DNA of 64,000 bases from Capsulimonadaceae bacterium (GCA_031292625.1 JARLGU010000012.1:1-64000), one strand, 5' to 3'. Positions 42,543-52,307 are shown, counted from the stretch's first letter. Made by a program: numbers and translations. Notes: generated from the letters alone by a model not told the origin.

Positions 42543-43412
42543 TTGAAATTACGAATTGGTTTGCCCAAGGGCAGCCTGCAAGAGGCGACATTCGCCCTAT
42601 TTAAGAAAGCCGGATGGGATTTCAAGTCGTCAAGCCGATCCTATCAGCCGGTTGTCGACGATGTCGAACTCGACCCGATCCTCCTGCGCGCGCAGGAGAT
42701 TCCTCGCTACGTCCACGCCGGGGTGCTCGATGCGGGCATCACGGGGTTTGACAATGTTGTCGAATGCCAGGCTGATGTCCATGAGGTTGCCGAACTCGTC
42801 TACAGCAAGGTGACCAGCCGCCCGTACCGCTGGGTTCTTGCCGTCCCCGGCGACTCGCTGATCAAGGGCCCCAAGGATCTCGAAGGCAAGCGGATCGCCA
42901 CGGAGATGGTGGGCCTGACGAATCGTTACCTGGCGAAGCATGGCGTAACGGCGAATGTCGAGTTTAGCTGGGGCGCGACCGAGGTGAAGGTTCCGGAACT
43001 CGTCGACGCGATCGTCGAAGGCACCGAGACCGGCAGCACGCTCAAGGCGCACGGCCTTAAGATTATCGATACGCTATTGGAGAGCACGACTCGTCTGATT
43101 GCCTACAAGCCGTCGTGGGAGGATGCCGAGAAGCGCCTGAAGCTCGAGAACATTGCAATGCTGCTGCAGGGCGCCCTGGATGCCGATACGCTTGTGGGGC
43201 TCAAGATGAACCTGCCGCGGGCGGAGATCCAGAAGGTGTCCGAGATCATCCCGGCTCTTCGCAGGCCGACGGTTTCGCCGCTCGCGGACGAGGACTGGGT
43301 TGCGTTGGAGACGATCATCCCCGAGAAGATCGTTCGCGACATCATTCCGGCTCTTAAGCGCGCCGGCGCGACGGGAATCGTCGAGTACCCGCTCAATAAA
43401 GTGATCTACTAG
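42543..43412 (+). CDS. hisG: ATP phosphoribosyltransferase, long form
   Basis: HisG catalyses the first step of histidine synthesis. The 289-residue product opens [21 protein letters not shown]. It carries [10 protein letters not shown]-like and [10 protein letters not shown] motifs, and the PRPP loop region [17 protein letters not shown]. The length and the extra C-terminal domain mark the HisZ-independent long form, usually feedback-inhibited by histidine. The TTG start is fixed by AGGAG 7 nt upstream. No other his gene is nearby. Confidence 0.95.
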   Translation: MKLRIGLPKGSLQEATFALFKKAGWDFKSSSRSYQPVVDDVELDPILLRAQEIPRYVHAGVLDAGITGFDNVVECQADVHEVAELVYSKVTSRPYRWVLAVPGDSLIKGPKDLEGKRIATEMVGLTNRYLAKHGVTANVEFSWGATEVKVPELVDAIVEGTETGSTLKAHGLKIIDTLLESTTRLIAYKPSWEDAEKRLKLENIAMLLQGALDADTLVGLKMNLPRAEIQKVSEIIPALRRPTVSPLADEDWVALETIIPEKIVRDIIPALKRAGATGIVEYPLNKVIY

Positions 43413-43494
43413 GCACATGACTTTCGCTTGCCGTGCGTTAAGCGAGCGGTTACCCCTAATTGGTCAGGTCTTAGGAATGCTTCCGTGCCCGCTG

Positions 43495-43565
43495 GGCCAT
43501 TTTTCAAGCGCTTCGCGTGCGGCCTGCCAACAGGCTGAGTGTCGAGCGGCTAAAGAAAAATGGCC
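43495..43565. repeat. Long-loop inverted repeat with inner hairpin
   Basis: GGCCATTTTTC (43495-43505) pairs with GAAAAATGGCC (43555-43565). Between them GCCTG-CCAA-CAGGC forms an inner hairpin. The T- and A-tracts suit a two-way terminator or a decayed mobile fragment. It lies in a 346-nt gap after hisG in which I see no gene. Confidence 0.4.
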
Positions 43566-43758
43566 AGTCCGGCCATCGAGGGCATCTTAATCCGAGATCT
43601 CGTGCCCGTCGAACGGTCGAGGCGACAATCTGCGCTCACATTTTCCATTTCTCCCCGCCGGGCTCCAAAACAAGCCGGATAGACGGTAAAGATTCTCGTT
43701 CAGCCGTCCATTATTAGATCGTGCCCGGCAAGCCGCGGATCCTTAATCGGGTGAACGC

Positions 43759-44229
43759 ATGCGGCGCAAAATCGTCACGGATGGTACTCTTTTGGACAGC
43801 GCATCATATCGCAACGCCCGGCGTATTGCAGGTCTCGTGATCGTCCTGGTCGCGATCGTCGCCGCAGCCGTCTTCGTTCATCGTTACGCGACGCAGGTGG
43901 AACTTCGGTTCATTAACGATTCCGGGCGGAATCTATCGGACATTCAGGTCTATCATTCGCCGAACCGGTTCTATCTAGGGTCGCTCGACTATGGCGACGA
44001 GCGCGTCGTGACGATCCCGGCGTACAACTCCGGAGGCTACCGCCTTTCGTTTGTCCCCGAGAAGCTGGATCGGCGTTATTTCGTCTGTCCCGAGTACCTG
44101 CATCCCGGCGCACACGTCGAATGGACGGTTAAGCGCAGCGGAGCGGTGGTCGGGAAGGTCGCGTGGCTGCCTGGTATCTGGCAGGCCGATTCGCGCGCCT
44201 TTTCTCATGCGCGCGGCCTGAAGGATTAG
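43759..44229 (+). CDS. Hypothetical single-pass membrane protein
   Basis: The 156-residue product has one membrane segment (about 24-43, RIAGLVIVLVAIVAAAVFV) and a C-terminal domain predicted beta-rich and extracytoplasmic. It contains LRFINDSGRNLSDIQVYHSPNRFYL split over strands, and one Cys (FVCPEY). No family is recognised. The ATG at 43759 is preceded by GGGTGA. It converges on metK. Confidence 0.65.
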   Translation: MRRKIVTDGTLLDSASYRNARRIAGLVIVLVAIVAAAVFVHRYATQVELRFINDSGRNLSDIQVYHSPNRFYLGSLDYGDERVVTIPAYNSGGYRLSFVPEKLDRRYFVCPEYLHPGAHVEWTVKRSGAVVGKVAWLPGIWQADSRAFSHARGLKD

Positions 44230-44310
44230 CGCGCCGCTTGCATTCCCGCGGATGGCACGCAAATAAAAGCCCCCGAACCGGCGCCGGTCCAGGGGCTGTT
44301 CTTGCTAAGC

Positions 44311-45471
44311 CTAACCCTTCAGCAAAGCCGCCTTGTCGGTCTTCTCCCAGCCGAATTCGGCGTGGCCGAAGTGGCCGTTCTTGGCGGTCTGCACGTATTG
44401 CGGCCGCAGGAGATCGAGCAGCTCGATGATCCCTCGCGGCGTCAGGTCGAAGTTGGCCTTGACTCGCCGGGCGATCTCTGCTTCGGGAACTTTGGCGGTT
44501 CCAAAGGTCTCGACAAGCACCGAGACTGGCTCCGCGACGCCGATGGCGTAGGCGAGCTGGATCTCAGCTTGCTCGGCAAGCCCCGCCGCGACGATGTTCT
44601 TGGCGATAAACCGCGCCGCGTACGCCGCCGAACGGTCTACTTTCGACGGGTCCTTGCCGGAGAACGCGCCGCCGCCGTGACGGGCATAACCGCCGTAGGT
44701 GTCCACGATGATCTTGCGGCCGGTGACGCCGGTATCCGCCTGCGGACCGCCGATCGTGAAGATGCCGGTCGGGTTGACGTAGTACTTGATCGCGCCATGG
44801 ACGTATTCGCCGTACTCCTTGAGGACCGGCTGAATCACGTTGGTTTGAACGAGGCTTTCGACGTCGGCCCTGGAGAGGTCCGGGTGGTGCTGGGCGGAGA
44901 GGACGATGGTGTCGATGTAGAGCGGCTTGTTCGTCTGTGCATCGTAGGCGATCGTGACCTGAGATTTGGCGTCGGGGCGGAGACTGCGTGGTTCGCTGGC
45001 CTTGCGGAATTGCGTGAACTTCGCCATCAGCTTGTGCGCGATCGTGATCGGCAACGGCATCAGTTCCGCCGTTTCCGAGCACGCGTATCCGAACATCATT
45101 CCCTGGTCGCCAGCGCCTTGCGCCTTATCGCCCTTCGCGGATTCATCGACTCCGACTGCAATGTCGGGCGACTGCTTTTGAAGGGCAATGAGAACTCCGG
45201 TCGTGTTGCCGTCGAAGCCCAGGTCGGTATCGTTGTAGCCGACTTCGTTGATCCGCTCGCGAACCTTGTCGGCGATTTCGACGTAGCCTTTGGTGGTCAC
45301 CTCTCCGGCGACGACGGCCAGTCCGCGGGTCAAGAGCGTCTCAACCGCGACGCGCGAGCCCCGGTCTACTTCGAGAAGCTCGTCGAGGATGGTATCCGAG
45401 ATCTGGTCGGCGAGCTTGTCGGGATGGCCTTCCGACACGGATTCCGACGTAAACAGCTTAATTTCTGCCAT
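44311..45471 (-). CDS. metK: S-adenosylmethionine synthase
   Basis: MetK makes S-adenosylmethionine from methionine and ATP. The 386-residue product has [20 protein letters not shown] at the N-terminus, [12 protein letters not shown] (the ATP-binding hexapeptide region), and [16 protein letters not shown] (the P-loop-like motif). ATG 45471 has AAGGATG upstream; the longer frame to 45528 is rejected. A SAM-I riboswitch and its own promoter lie upstream, so SAM should repress it. Confidence 0.97.
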   Translation of the reverse strand: MAEIKLFTSESVSEGHPDKLADQISDTILDELLEVDRGSRVAVETLLTRGLAVVAGEVTTKGYVEIADKVRERINEVGYNDTDLGFDGNTTGVLIALQKQSPDIAVGVDESAKGDKAQGAGDQGMMFGYACSETAELMPLPITIAHKLMAKFTQFRKASEPRSLRPDAKSQVTIAYDAQTNKPLYIDTIVLSAQHHPDLSRADVESLVQTNVIQPVLKEYGEYVHGAIKYYVNPTGIFTIGGPQADTGVTGRKIIVDTYGGYARHGGGAFSGKDPSKVDRSAAYAARFIAKNIVAAGLAEQAEIQLAYAIGVAEPVSVLVETFGTAKVPEAEIARRVKANFDLTPRGIIELLDLLRPQYVQTAKNGHFGHAEFGWEKTDKAALLKG

Positions 45472-45527
45472 GAGTTTGCATCCTTTTCTGATCTTACGTG
45501 ATAGGATAGCAACCTGCGGGGTTATCA

Positions 45528-45556
45528 AGAAGAGGGCGAAGCGATCATTAATCGCT
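45528..45556 (-). promoter_or_regulatory. Alternative hairpin behind the riboswitch (candidate expression platform)
   Basis: On the minus strand AGCGAT (45556-45551) pairs with ATCGCT (45545-45540). AAGAG (45564-45560) can extend the stem with CTCTT (45534-45530). AAGAG belongs to the 3' side of riboswitch stem P1, so the two structures exclude each other. The T-tract after it is poor, leaving the mechanism open. Confidence 0.45.
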
Positions 45557-45561
45557 CAACT

Positions 45562-45707
45562 CTTATCTCGCGAGGAATCTCCTCGCCGGATTTAGCACCG
45601 GTCTCCCACACCGCGAGCCGGCCGGCAACGAGAGCCGCCGCGGCACGCCGCGCGTAAGATGGTTGTTGTGGCTTCACAGGGCCGTTCCCTCCACCACTCT
45701 TGATAAG
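45562..45707 (-). ncRNA. SAM-I (S-box) riboswitch of metK
   Basis: Read on the minus strand, the aptamer starts CTTATCAAGAGTGGTGGAGG, then GAACGGCCCTGTGAAGCCAC and AACAACC, then GGTGCTAAATCC, and closes with GATAAG. These are the conserved S-box core elements in order; P1 is CTTATC/GATAAG. It lies between the metK promoter and metK. Confidence 0.95.
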
Positions 45708-45738
45708 GGCGCGCAATGCTATTTGACTAACGGTTATT

Positions 45739-45768
45739 ACTATACTACGCCTATCGGCTAGCTGTCAA
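45739..45768 (-). promoter_or_regulatory. Promoter of metK
   Basis: TTGACA (45768-45763) and TATAGT (45744-45739) on the minus strand are 18 nt apart. The start would be near 45732, about 25 nt before the riboswitch. Confidence 0.8.
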
Positions 45769-45823
45769 GGAAGCCAGCAATAGTATATAAGACCGATTGG
45801 CTTCCTCGCGACCCAGCCACTCC

Positions 45824-48800
45824 TTACCCGCCGGGCGTTCCCGAAATGGCATCGATGAGCGGGTCGGCTTGCAGTTTGTTGAAGTCGAAGAGCGACGGTT
45901 GTTGCACGGTAACGGCTGGATCTTCGGGTTTTGGCGCGGGCTTGCCGGCGCGTGTCAGGACGATTGCGCGGACGTTTGCGTCCTTGCCGAACGTGTCGAT
46001 GTTCCCTGCGAGCACTTCCGCGTGCAACTTCGGGACGCGTGCGACGCCGTACTTCAGCCACTTCGCCAGGGTGATACGTCCGTCCTTCGGATCGTTGTCG
46101 GCCTGCGACGCCCGCAAACCGTCGTGGACCAGCGCGTACGTGAGCAGCCCGTCTCCGACCGTGCTGCTCTCGATGGCGACATCGTCCGCCTGCGAGGCCG
46201 CCAGAATGCGCATACCCTTGTCGTACGCCAGTTGCCCGAGCCCGCGGCTGTCCATCGGCCCCGGCTTGAACGCTGCCCCCTCGACCGACGCGGCTGAGTG
46301 GCATGCATCGATCACCATCGCGATCTGCCCGGCATCCACATTGCGCAGCCAGTCTGACAGGTCGCCGCTGCTGATCGCAGCGTTTATAAAAGCGTCGTCG
46401 AGGACGTGGTGCGGTCCCGGTCCCATGTTGCGTGGGATAAGGTAGAAGTTGCCGTCATCGTCGGCTGCGCCGTGAGACGAGAACATGATCAGCACCATGT
46501 CTTCGGGACTTGCCTTCGCCAGCTTGTCGCCGTTCGGAACAGCCGCGCGCGCTTCTGCGGTGACGGGATGTCCCGCGAGCAGGTCCAGCACGGTCTTGAA
46601 GTTCGCTTTGGTCGCGCTGTGCTCGGTGTTGGAGGAGAGTAAGGGGACGGTGACGACATCGGCGTATTGTTTTGTGCCGCCGAGCCGCTGATTCGTGGCC
46701 GTCAGGCGGGAGGACACTTCGCTCAGGAACCGGGTGGCATCGTTGACGCAAAACTGCAGATCGAGATCGGGATCCTCGTTTCGGTTGACGCCGACCGCGA
46801 TAAGGTACGCGCGTCCCGGTACGGGAGTGGCAGCCGGCAGAGTGACCACGACGCGCGCAGTGTCGCTTTTGATAAGGTCGCAGTTGAAGGCGTATGCGGT
46901 GAGTGCAACACTTTTGCGCCCATCGCGCGGCAGCCGGACGGGAAACGAGTACGTGGTTTTGCCGGAGGCCGGCGCCGCAGTCACGGTACTTCCTCCGGGG
47001 GCGTCAGCCAGATAGCCAACGAGTTGTCCATCGCGGAAGAGGCGCAGATCGTACGCAGCGTTGTCTTTCGGGGCGGGTACCCTGCTCCTCCGCGTAATCT
47101 CGCTGAACCCCTTGGGTGGCGTGCCGTTGGGACGCGCGACGGTGATCTTGACGATCACTTGCTGAGTATCTGAGGGATCGACGACAGGATTTGGATCGAT
47201 GGTTATCGTCGGCCGCTGGCAGTAGAGACTTGCGATATCTGGTACGGGCTTTTGAAGCGATGGATCGTTGTTGAGAAGGCGCGGCAAGAGGCGCGGCTCG
47301 TAAAACTGGCGCATGAAAAGGTCGATCGGCAGCGGCGTGTTGTCCGGCATCACCCAGTGCAGCATGCTGCTGCATTCTTCCGGGGCATTCGTGTCGAAGC
47401 GGCCGTCAGGCGCCGCCACGGCCCATCCTCCATCAGGGAACATGTACGCAGTGCATAAGGGCTTCTTGTCAGCGACCCTAGTGTATGCAACGGAGTTGTC
47501 GTTGCCGACGCTCTCCATAATACTGCCGTCGGGGCTGAATTGTATTTCCGAGCAACGTGCCGTGTGGCTTCGGTTTTCGCCGATCTTTTTCCCAGTTTCA
47601 AGGTTGTAAAAAACGGTGCATCCGTCCATGCCGCCAAGTATGCCAATCGACCTATCAGGCGAGAAGCCGAAGGCGCTTGTAAACGGACCATGAGGCATTC
47701 CAGTCGTCATCTCGCCCGTATTGACGTTCCAGGATGTCGAAGCGAACAATGTTTGGCTGTCAGGGCTAAATGCCATCGCGAAGTCGCCAAGATCGTGATC
47801 CCATTCCAACGTGTCGACGAGTTTGCGGATCGGCGTACCCGACGCGGCGTCCCATAGCCTGACGCTATTACCGGTTGCCGTTGCGACGATTTTCCCGTCC
47901 GGGCTATAGGCGACGGAGCGTACCCCTCCTGCGAGGGGCCCTATCGAGTAAAGTTCTTGTGTGCGTGCAACGTCCCATACTTTTGCCGTTTTGTCGTTGG
48001 AGCCTGTAATCATCCGCCGTCCATCCGGGCTGAACGCAATACTGCTGATGGGATTCTTGTGGCCGGTGAACGTCGCGCAGAGTTTTCCTGTAGCGACGTC
48101 CCAAATGCGTACTGCATTGTCTTGGCATCCGCCAGCTAGCATGTGTGCTCCCGGCGCAAACACCAACGCTCTCGTTATGGTCGCGGGATCCTCCATTGTT
48201 GAGATCACCTTGCCGGTGTACGTATCCCAGACACGTATGGGCGCCTTGCTAGAGCCGCTTGCGATTGTCCTGCCGTCGGGACTGCAGGCCGAAGCGCTCG
48301 CAAAACTTGAGCGGTCGCCAATCGATTGTACGGCTGTTCTAGTAGCGTAGTTGTTTATGACCGCCGTCCCGCTTGCGCACCCACTCGCAAGGAGACTCCC
48401 GACTGGGTTGAATGCTAGGGCGTGTACGGCGTTATTTCCAGCTATCGTACATAGAGACATGTCGGAAGAGACATCGACTATCGTCAGAGCCACGGCTCCG
48501 CATGCGACCCGCTTTCCATCCGGACTGAACTCCAAACTGTTAATTCCACGAAATTGTTTGTCGCTAAGTTGCGCCATAAGATTGCCTGTCGAGGAATCCC
48601 AAATCCTAACGTCGCCGTCCCTTGATCCGCTGGCCAGAACCTTGCCGTTGGGACTGAAAGCAAGAGCTGTTACCCAATCCTTGTGTCCAGATAATGTCCG
48701 CAGAGGGCGGGCAGACGCTATATCCCATAGGACGATATTCTTGTCTCGAGAGCCGCTCGCAAGCGTGGTCCCGTCCGGCGTGAACGCGCATGACGCCACG

Positions 48801-49720
48801 GGGCCCTGATGGCCGGAGAGCGTTTTTAGCAATGCGCCTTTTGCGGGGTCCCAGACATACAAGTTGTTGTCGAACCAATTCCCTGTCGCAAGCATGCTTG
48901 TGTCCGCACTAAATGCGCCGCAAAACGCCCTCCACTTGGTGGCGAGATTCACTGAGTTGGAATGTCGTCCGGTTGACGTGTTCCATCGATAGACATCTCC
49001 AAGTTGGTTAACTGCCCGAAGGTAGAGCCCATCAGGACGATACGCCATCGCCGTGATCGGGAGGCAGTTCGTTTCAAGCACCCTGATCAGCATGCCGGTC
49101 GCAAGGTCCCACAGTCTGACCGTCGCATCGGAACTACCTCCCGCTGCCGTTGCTAGAGTCTTGCCGTCTGGACTGAAGGCTACACAGCCTATAGTGCTGT
49201 TGTGACCCATTTGCAGAATCAAACGTGGTCGGTCGGCCGTGTCAACTTCTACTTGTCTTGGCGTTACCTCTGTCACCAACTTCACGTCGCTCGCGGCAGG
49301 CGTGACGACGATCTGCTTCGGGGCGACCGCAATCAGCTTGTCGTGACAGGCCGCGATGCCCATCGTTGCGCGACGAGTTGGCAGCGCCGCGAGTGCCTGC
49401 TCGTACAGCCTTAGGGCATCGTCGGCGTGACCGGCTGTCAGCTGGGTGTCGGCGGACGCGCAGAGGAAGTCGCTGTCTGCGGCAGCGGCTTTGGCGACGC
49501 CTGCTTTGGCGCGTGGGGATCTCGGCAGGAGTGCGAGCACCTGCTTGTACAGCTTAAGCGCATCGTCCGGGCGCCCGCCCTTGAGCGCGGTGTCGGCGGC
49601 AGCGCAAAGCTTGGTCCCTTCGGCGATGCGCGCCTGGAGGTCGTCGCCAGGCGCTCGGGCGTTGACGAGGGATACGAACATAAGGCAGAGCAAAGTGACA
49701 ACAACTGGCATTCTCTTCAC
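45824..49720 (-). CDS. Secreted TPR-WD40-caspase (peptidase C14) protein
   Basis: The 1298-residue protein has a signal peptide (about 1-23) and two TPR-like repeats (about 30-130, ALKLYKQVLALLPRSPRAKAG). About 14 WD40 repeats follow (about 170-800), enough for two seven-bladed propellers, with many SPDGK..ASGS.D..V.LWD units. After a beta-sandwich (about 860-970) comes a caspase-like domain (about 975-1250). It has YLIAVGVN, the catalytic His in MFSSHGAADD and the catalytic Cys in IDACHSAAS. The signal peptide places it in the periplasm or outside. A role in regulated proteolysis or cell death is inferred. The GTG start keeps the basic N-terminus. Confidence 0.92.
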   Translation of the reverse strand: MKRMPVVVTLLCLMFVSLVNARAPGDDLQARIAEGTKLCAAADTALKGGRPDDALKLYKQVLALLPRSPRAKAGVAKAAAADSDFLCASADTQLTAGHADDALRLYEQALAALPTRRATMGIAACHDKLIAVAPKQIVVTPAASDVKLVTEVTPRQVEVDTADRPRLILQMGHNSTIGCVAFSPDGKTLATAAGGSSDATVRLWDLATGMLIRVLETNCLPITAMAYRPDGLYLRAVNQLGDVYRWNTSTGRHSNSVNLATKWRAFCGAFSADTSMLATGNWFDNNLYVWDPAKGALLKTLSGHQGPVASCAFTPDGTTLASGSRDKNIVLWDIASARPLRTLSGHKDWVTALAFSPNGKVLASGSRDGDVRIWDSSTGNLMAQLSDKQFRGINSLEFSPDGKRVACGAVALTIVDVSSDMSLCTIAGNNAVHALAFNPVGSLLASGCASGTAVINNYATRTAVQSIGDRSSFASASACSPDGRTIASGSSKAPIRVWDTYTGKVISTMEDPATITRALVFAPGAHMLAGGCQDNAVRIWDVATGKLCATFTGHKNPISSIAFSPDGRRMITGSNDKTAKVWDVARTQELYSIGPLAGGVRSVAYSPDGKIVATATGNSVRLWDAASGTPIRKLVDTLEWDHDLGDFAMAFSPDSQTLFASTSWNVNTGEMTTGMPHGPFTSAFGFSPDRSIGILGGMDGCTVFYNLETGKKIGENRSHTARCSEIQFSPDGSIMESVGNDNSVAYTRVADKKPLCTAYMFPDGGWAVAAPDGRFDTNAPEECSSMLHWVMPDNTPLPIDLFMRQFYEPRLLPRLLNNDPSLQKPVPDIASLYCQRPTITIDPNPVVDPSDTQQVIVKITVARPNGTPPKGFSEITRRSRVPAPKDNAAYDLRLFRDGQLVGYLADAPGGSTVTAAPASGKTTYSFPVRLPRDGRKSVALTAYAFNCDLIKSDTARVVVTLPAATPVPGRAYLIAVGVNRNEDPDLDLQFCVNDATRFLSEVSSRLTATNQRLGGTKQYADVVTVPLLSSNTEHSATKANFKTVLDLLAGHPVTAEARAAVPNGDKLAKASPEDMVLIMFSSHGAADDDGNFYLIPRNMGPGPHHVLDDAFINAAISSGDLSDWLRNVDAGQIAMVIDACHSAASVEGAAFKPGPMDSRGLGQLAYDKGMRILAASQADDVAIESSTVGDGLLTYALVHDGLRASQADNDPKDGRITLAKWLKYGVARVPKLHAEVLAGNIDTFGKDANVRAIVLTRAGKPAPKPEDPAVTVQQPSLFDFNKLQADPLIDAISGTPGG

Positions 49721-50029
49721 GGCAGCGCCTCACGTCATCGGTTAAGCGGCCAAAGCGGCCAGAGCGAGCCAAGTGCCTTACTATACGGAGTGTTTATGCC
49801 TGTCAGGAGACTGGCATGGAGCGGCGGTTTGCATGGGGATTTCGCAAGTGTCGATCTTGGGGAATCGGCACAACAGGCGGCTCGTGTGGCGAGCGCGAAC
49901 TTTACCCCTTGTTTGCAAGTATACGTCCCGGTATACAAAATTACAAGAGTGATTGCGCGATTGGTGAAATATTTCACAGCATGCGGTGCGCCGGGCAATT
50001 AGGGGTGGTTGCCCGGCGCTCTGTCGTCG
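49721..50029. other. Intergenic region containing the caspase gene promoter
   Basis: Apart from the promoter at 49918-49946, the region holds a short direct repeat, GCGGCCAAA/GCGGCCAGA near 49746. No credible gene is seen. Confidence 0.5.
49918..49946 (-). promoter_or_regulatory. Promoter of the WD40-caspase gene
   Basis: TTGTAA (49946-49941) and TATACT (49923-49918) on the minus strand are exactly 17 nt apart. A palindrome, GTATACCGGGACGTATAC, spans 49936-49919 across spacer and -10 and could be an operator. The leader is about 190 nt. Confidence 0.65.
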
Positions 50030-50440
50030 TTACATCGGCTTTTCGCAGTTGATCATCCAGGGCGTGCCGAACTGGTCGATCAGCATCGCGAATCGCAGTG
50101 CCCAAAACGTCTCGCCGATCGGCATCTTGGCGACGCCGTTTTCGACAAGCGCGGCGTAGATCCGTTCTGCCTCGGTGGGCTCGTCAACGTTAACGGACAC
50201 CATCATGCCTTGCGGCGTCGTGTAATACTCGGGCGGGGCATCGCCTCCCATCAGGACATTGTCGCCAAAGATAAGGCGCGCGTGCATGATTCGCGAAAGC
50301 TGATCCGCCGGCATGTCCTTGGCCATCGGCGATTCGCCGTTGGTAAACATCGCGACGATTTTGCCGCCGAAAACCTTCTCGTAGAATCGAAACGCGGCCT
50401 CGCATTGGCCGTTAAAGCCGAGATACGGATTGATGGTCAT
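50030..50440 (-). CDS. VOC-superfamily (PhnB-like) protein
   Basis: The 136-residue protein has the PhnB/YjdN pattern: NPYLGFNGQCEAAFRFYEKVFGG at the N-terminus, MHARLIFGDNVLMGGDAPP in the middle, and WALRFAMLIDQFGTPWMINCE at the end. Members form small dimers of the glyoxalase/bleomycin-resistance fold; most have no known activity. The ATG has AAGGAG nearby. It stands alone, with the TSUP transporter gene 114 nt upstream on the same strand. Confidence 0.88.
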   Translation of the reverse strand: MTINPYLGFNGQCEAAFRFYEKVFGGKIVAMFTNGESPMAKDMPADQLSRIMHARLIFGDNVLMGGDAPPEYYTTPQGMMVSVNVDEPTEAERIYAALVENGVAKMPIGETFWALRFAMLIDQFGTPWMINCEKPM

Positions 50441-50554
50441 TGTGCGCTCCTTAAAGCAGTAGATGGGCTGTCTGGTGCGTTGTGCCGGATGACGAGACAG
50501 ACCTCTTCCAGGATGTTCCTCGATTTGGGATTTGCTTAAACGCAGGCGAAAATG

Positions 50555-51379
50555 TTAATGAGCGGATTCGCCTGGCCGGGGAGCAACTGGCACGGAGAGC
50601 TGGCGCACGACGATGACGGCTACGAGCGCGACGGCGTAGACGACCAGCATTTCGCGGTTGTGGTGGTGCATGGCCGCCGCCTGCGAGCCGCCGAGAGCGC
50701 CGAAGAGGGCGCCGAATGACATCCACACGGCGGATCGAGGCTCGATCAAACTGCGGCGCGCGTAGATGAGGGCGGCAGGGATCGAATTGGCGAGAAGGAT
50801 CGCCATTGCGCACGCCTGAGACGCGAGCATCGTCGTTCCGGCGATATAATAGAGCGCTGGGACGATCAGCAGGCCCGCGAGGTCGAAGAGGCGCCCCGCC
50901 AGTCCGGCAGCGGCGCCGAGGCCGATCGACCACGCCAGAGACCAGGGCGACGCGAAGGCATCGCCGGCCAGAACATGGAAGCGGACAAGCCCGTAGGCGT
51001 TTGCGATCATCAGCGCCGCCAGGAGGACGCCTGCAACCGCTCCGATCACCCGGCCGGTCACGATGATGCTCGGCGACATCGCCCCGATGCGCTGTCCGAG
51101 AGACGCACCGAAAAGAAAGCCGATCGCGACGCCGATCGTGAGTGGCCAGTCGAGCGCGCGGTGTTGGGTGTAGGCCAGGATTCCAGTCAGGGAACTGAAC
51201 GATGCGATCGTCAACGCGGAGCCAATCAGGCGCGTATCGCGAAGGCCGATCAGCCAGTGCAGCAGGGGCGCGACCAGGTACGAGTTCGTCATTCCGGTCA
51301 GGCCGGTGAGGACGCCGCAGGGTACTCCCACGACCGCGAGGACTGCGTTTTTCAGGTAAGATAAGTTTGGACGCGCCAT
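50555..51379 (-). CDS. TSUP-family (TauE/SafE) membrane transporter
   Basis: The 274-residue protein has eight hydrophobic segments in two halves, typical of the sulfite-exporter TauE/SafE family. GVPCGVLTGLTGMTNSYLVAP near the N-terminus is the usual first-segment motif. The relatives move sulfite or organosulfonates, but the substrate is not readable here. ATG 51379 is chosen because the hydrophobic first segment starts just after it. The frame extends to 51814 but those codons lie over lipB on the other strand and are not convincing. Confidence 0.85.
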   Translation of the reverse strand: MARPNLSYLKNAVLAVVGVPCGVLTGLTGMTNSYLVAPLLHWLIGLRDTRLIGSALTIASFSSLTGILAYTQHRALDWPLTIGVAIGFLFGASLGQRIGAMSPSIIVTGRVIGAVAGVLLAALMIANAYGLVRFHVLAGDAFASPWSLAWSIGLGAAAGLAGRLFDLAGLLIVPALYYIAGTTMLASQACAMAILLANSIPAALIYARRSLIEPRSAVWMSFGALFGALGGSQAAAMHHHNREMLVVYAVALVAVIVVRQLSVPVAPRPGESAH

Positions 51380-51553
51380 TAGGATCTCGATAACGAGGTT
51401 GCGGTCAACTCGCCGGCAAAACCATTTTGATTCCGGTCCAGCTTGAGGCCGTGCGCGGGGCGCTGCCTTAAATTGACCGTCGCAGGCTTCGAAGCGCGAT
51501 TGGGTCCAGGCCCAGCCTGGTTTGGGAAAACTTCGCCCGCATTGTACCAGATA

Positions 51554-52303
51554 ATGCCGCAGCCATGCCGCGTCACATCGTTCCGCTCCGGTCCCGTTGA
51601 TTACGTTGCCGCCCTTTCTTGGCAGCGCCGACTTCAGGTCGCCCGGCAGGCCAAGATAATCCCCGATACGCTCCTGCTCCTTGAACATACGCCGGTCGTC
51701 ACCGTGGGCCGGGGCAGCCGCGACCTCACGGATTTGACGGCGGGCGAGGATGGTCTCGCTTCTCGCGGGATCGCGCTTGCGATGACGGATCGCGGAGGCG
51801 AGATGACGTACCATGCCCCAGGGCAGCTTGTCGGCTATCCAATTCTCGATCTTTCAACCCATGGCAGCGATCTGCACCGGTACTTGCGCGACATCGAAGA
51901 GACGATCATCCGGGCGCTGAGCGTATTCGGCGTGTCTGGCGGCCGTATTCCCGGCCTGACCGGCGTTTGGGTCGGCCAGGAGAAGATCTGCGCGATCGGA
52001 ATCAAGGTCTCGCGTTGGGTGACGATACACGGCTTCGCGCTCAACAACGACATTGACCTTTCGCCGTTTCAACGGGATTTCGTGCCCTGCGGCATCCACG
52101 ACAAGGGCGTCACGTCGCTTGCGCAACTGGGCGTCACGGCGAAACGAATCGAGGTCGAACAAGCCTGCTTGGGCGCATTTGCCGAGGTTATGGGTGTGGA
52201 ATTCGCGAATGTGACGGAACGCGGCATGCTGTCAATCCTGGCCGATCTCGCATATTTGGATCAGAATGGATCAATCGCGACGGGCGCGGCGACGATCCGG
52301 TAG
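51554..52303 (+). CDS. lipB: Octanoyltransferase LipB
   Basis: LipB transfers octanoate from acyl carrier protein to lipoyl domains. The 249-residue product has RGGEMTYHAPGQLVGYPI, the lipoate-family motif. The catalytic Lys is in KICAIGIKVSRWVTIHGFALN, and the catalytic Cys is in FVPCGIHDKGVTSL. I start at ATG 51554; the frame continues upstream to 51443 but without family similarity. No lipA is adjacent. Confidence 0.94.
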   Translation: MPQPCRVTSFRSGPVDYVAALSWQRRLQVARQAKIIPDTLLLLEHTPVVTVGRGSRDLTDLTAGEDGLASRGIALAMTDRGGEMTYHAPGQLVGYPILDLSTHGSDLHRYLRDIEETIIRALSVFGVSGGRIPGLTGVWVGQEKICAIGIKVSRWVTIHGFALNNDIDLSPFQRDFVPCGIHDKGVTSLAQLGVTAKRIEVEQACLGAFAEVMGVEFANVTERGMLSILADLAYLDQNGSIATGAATIR

Positions 52304-52307
52304 CTGG

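Noticed and set aside
44302-45501. 399-codon plus-strand frame opposite metK
   Set aside because: Antisense shadow of a clear MetK.
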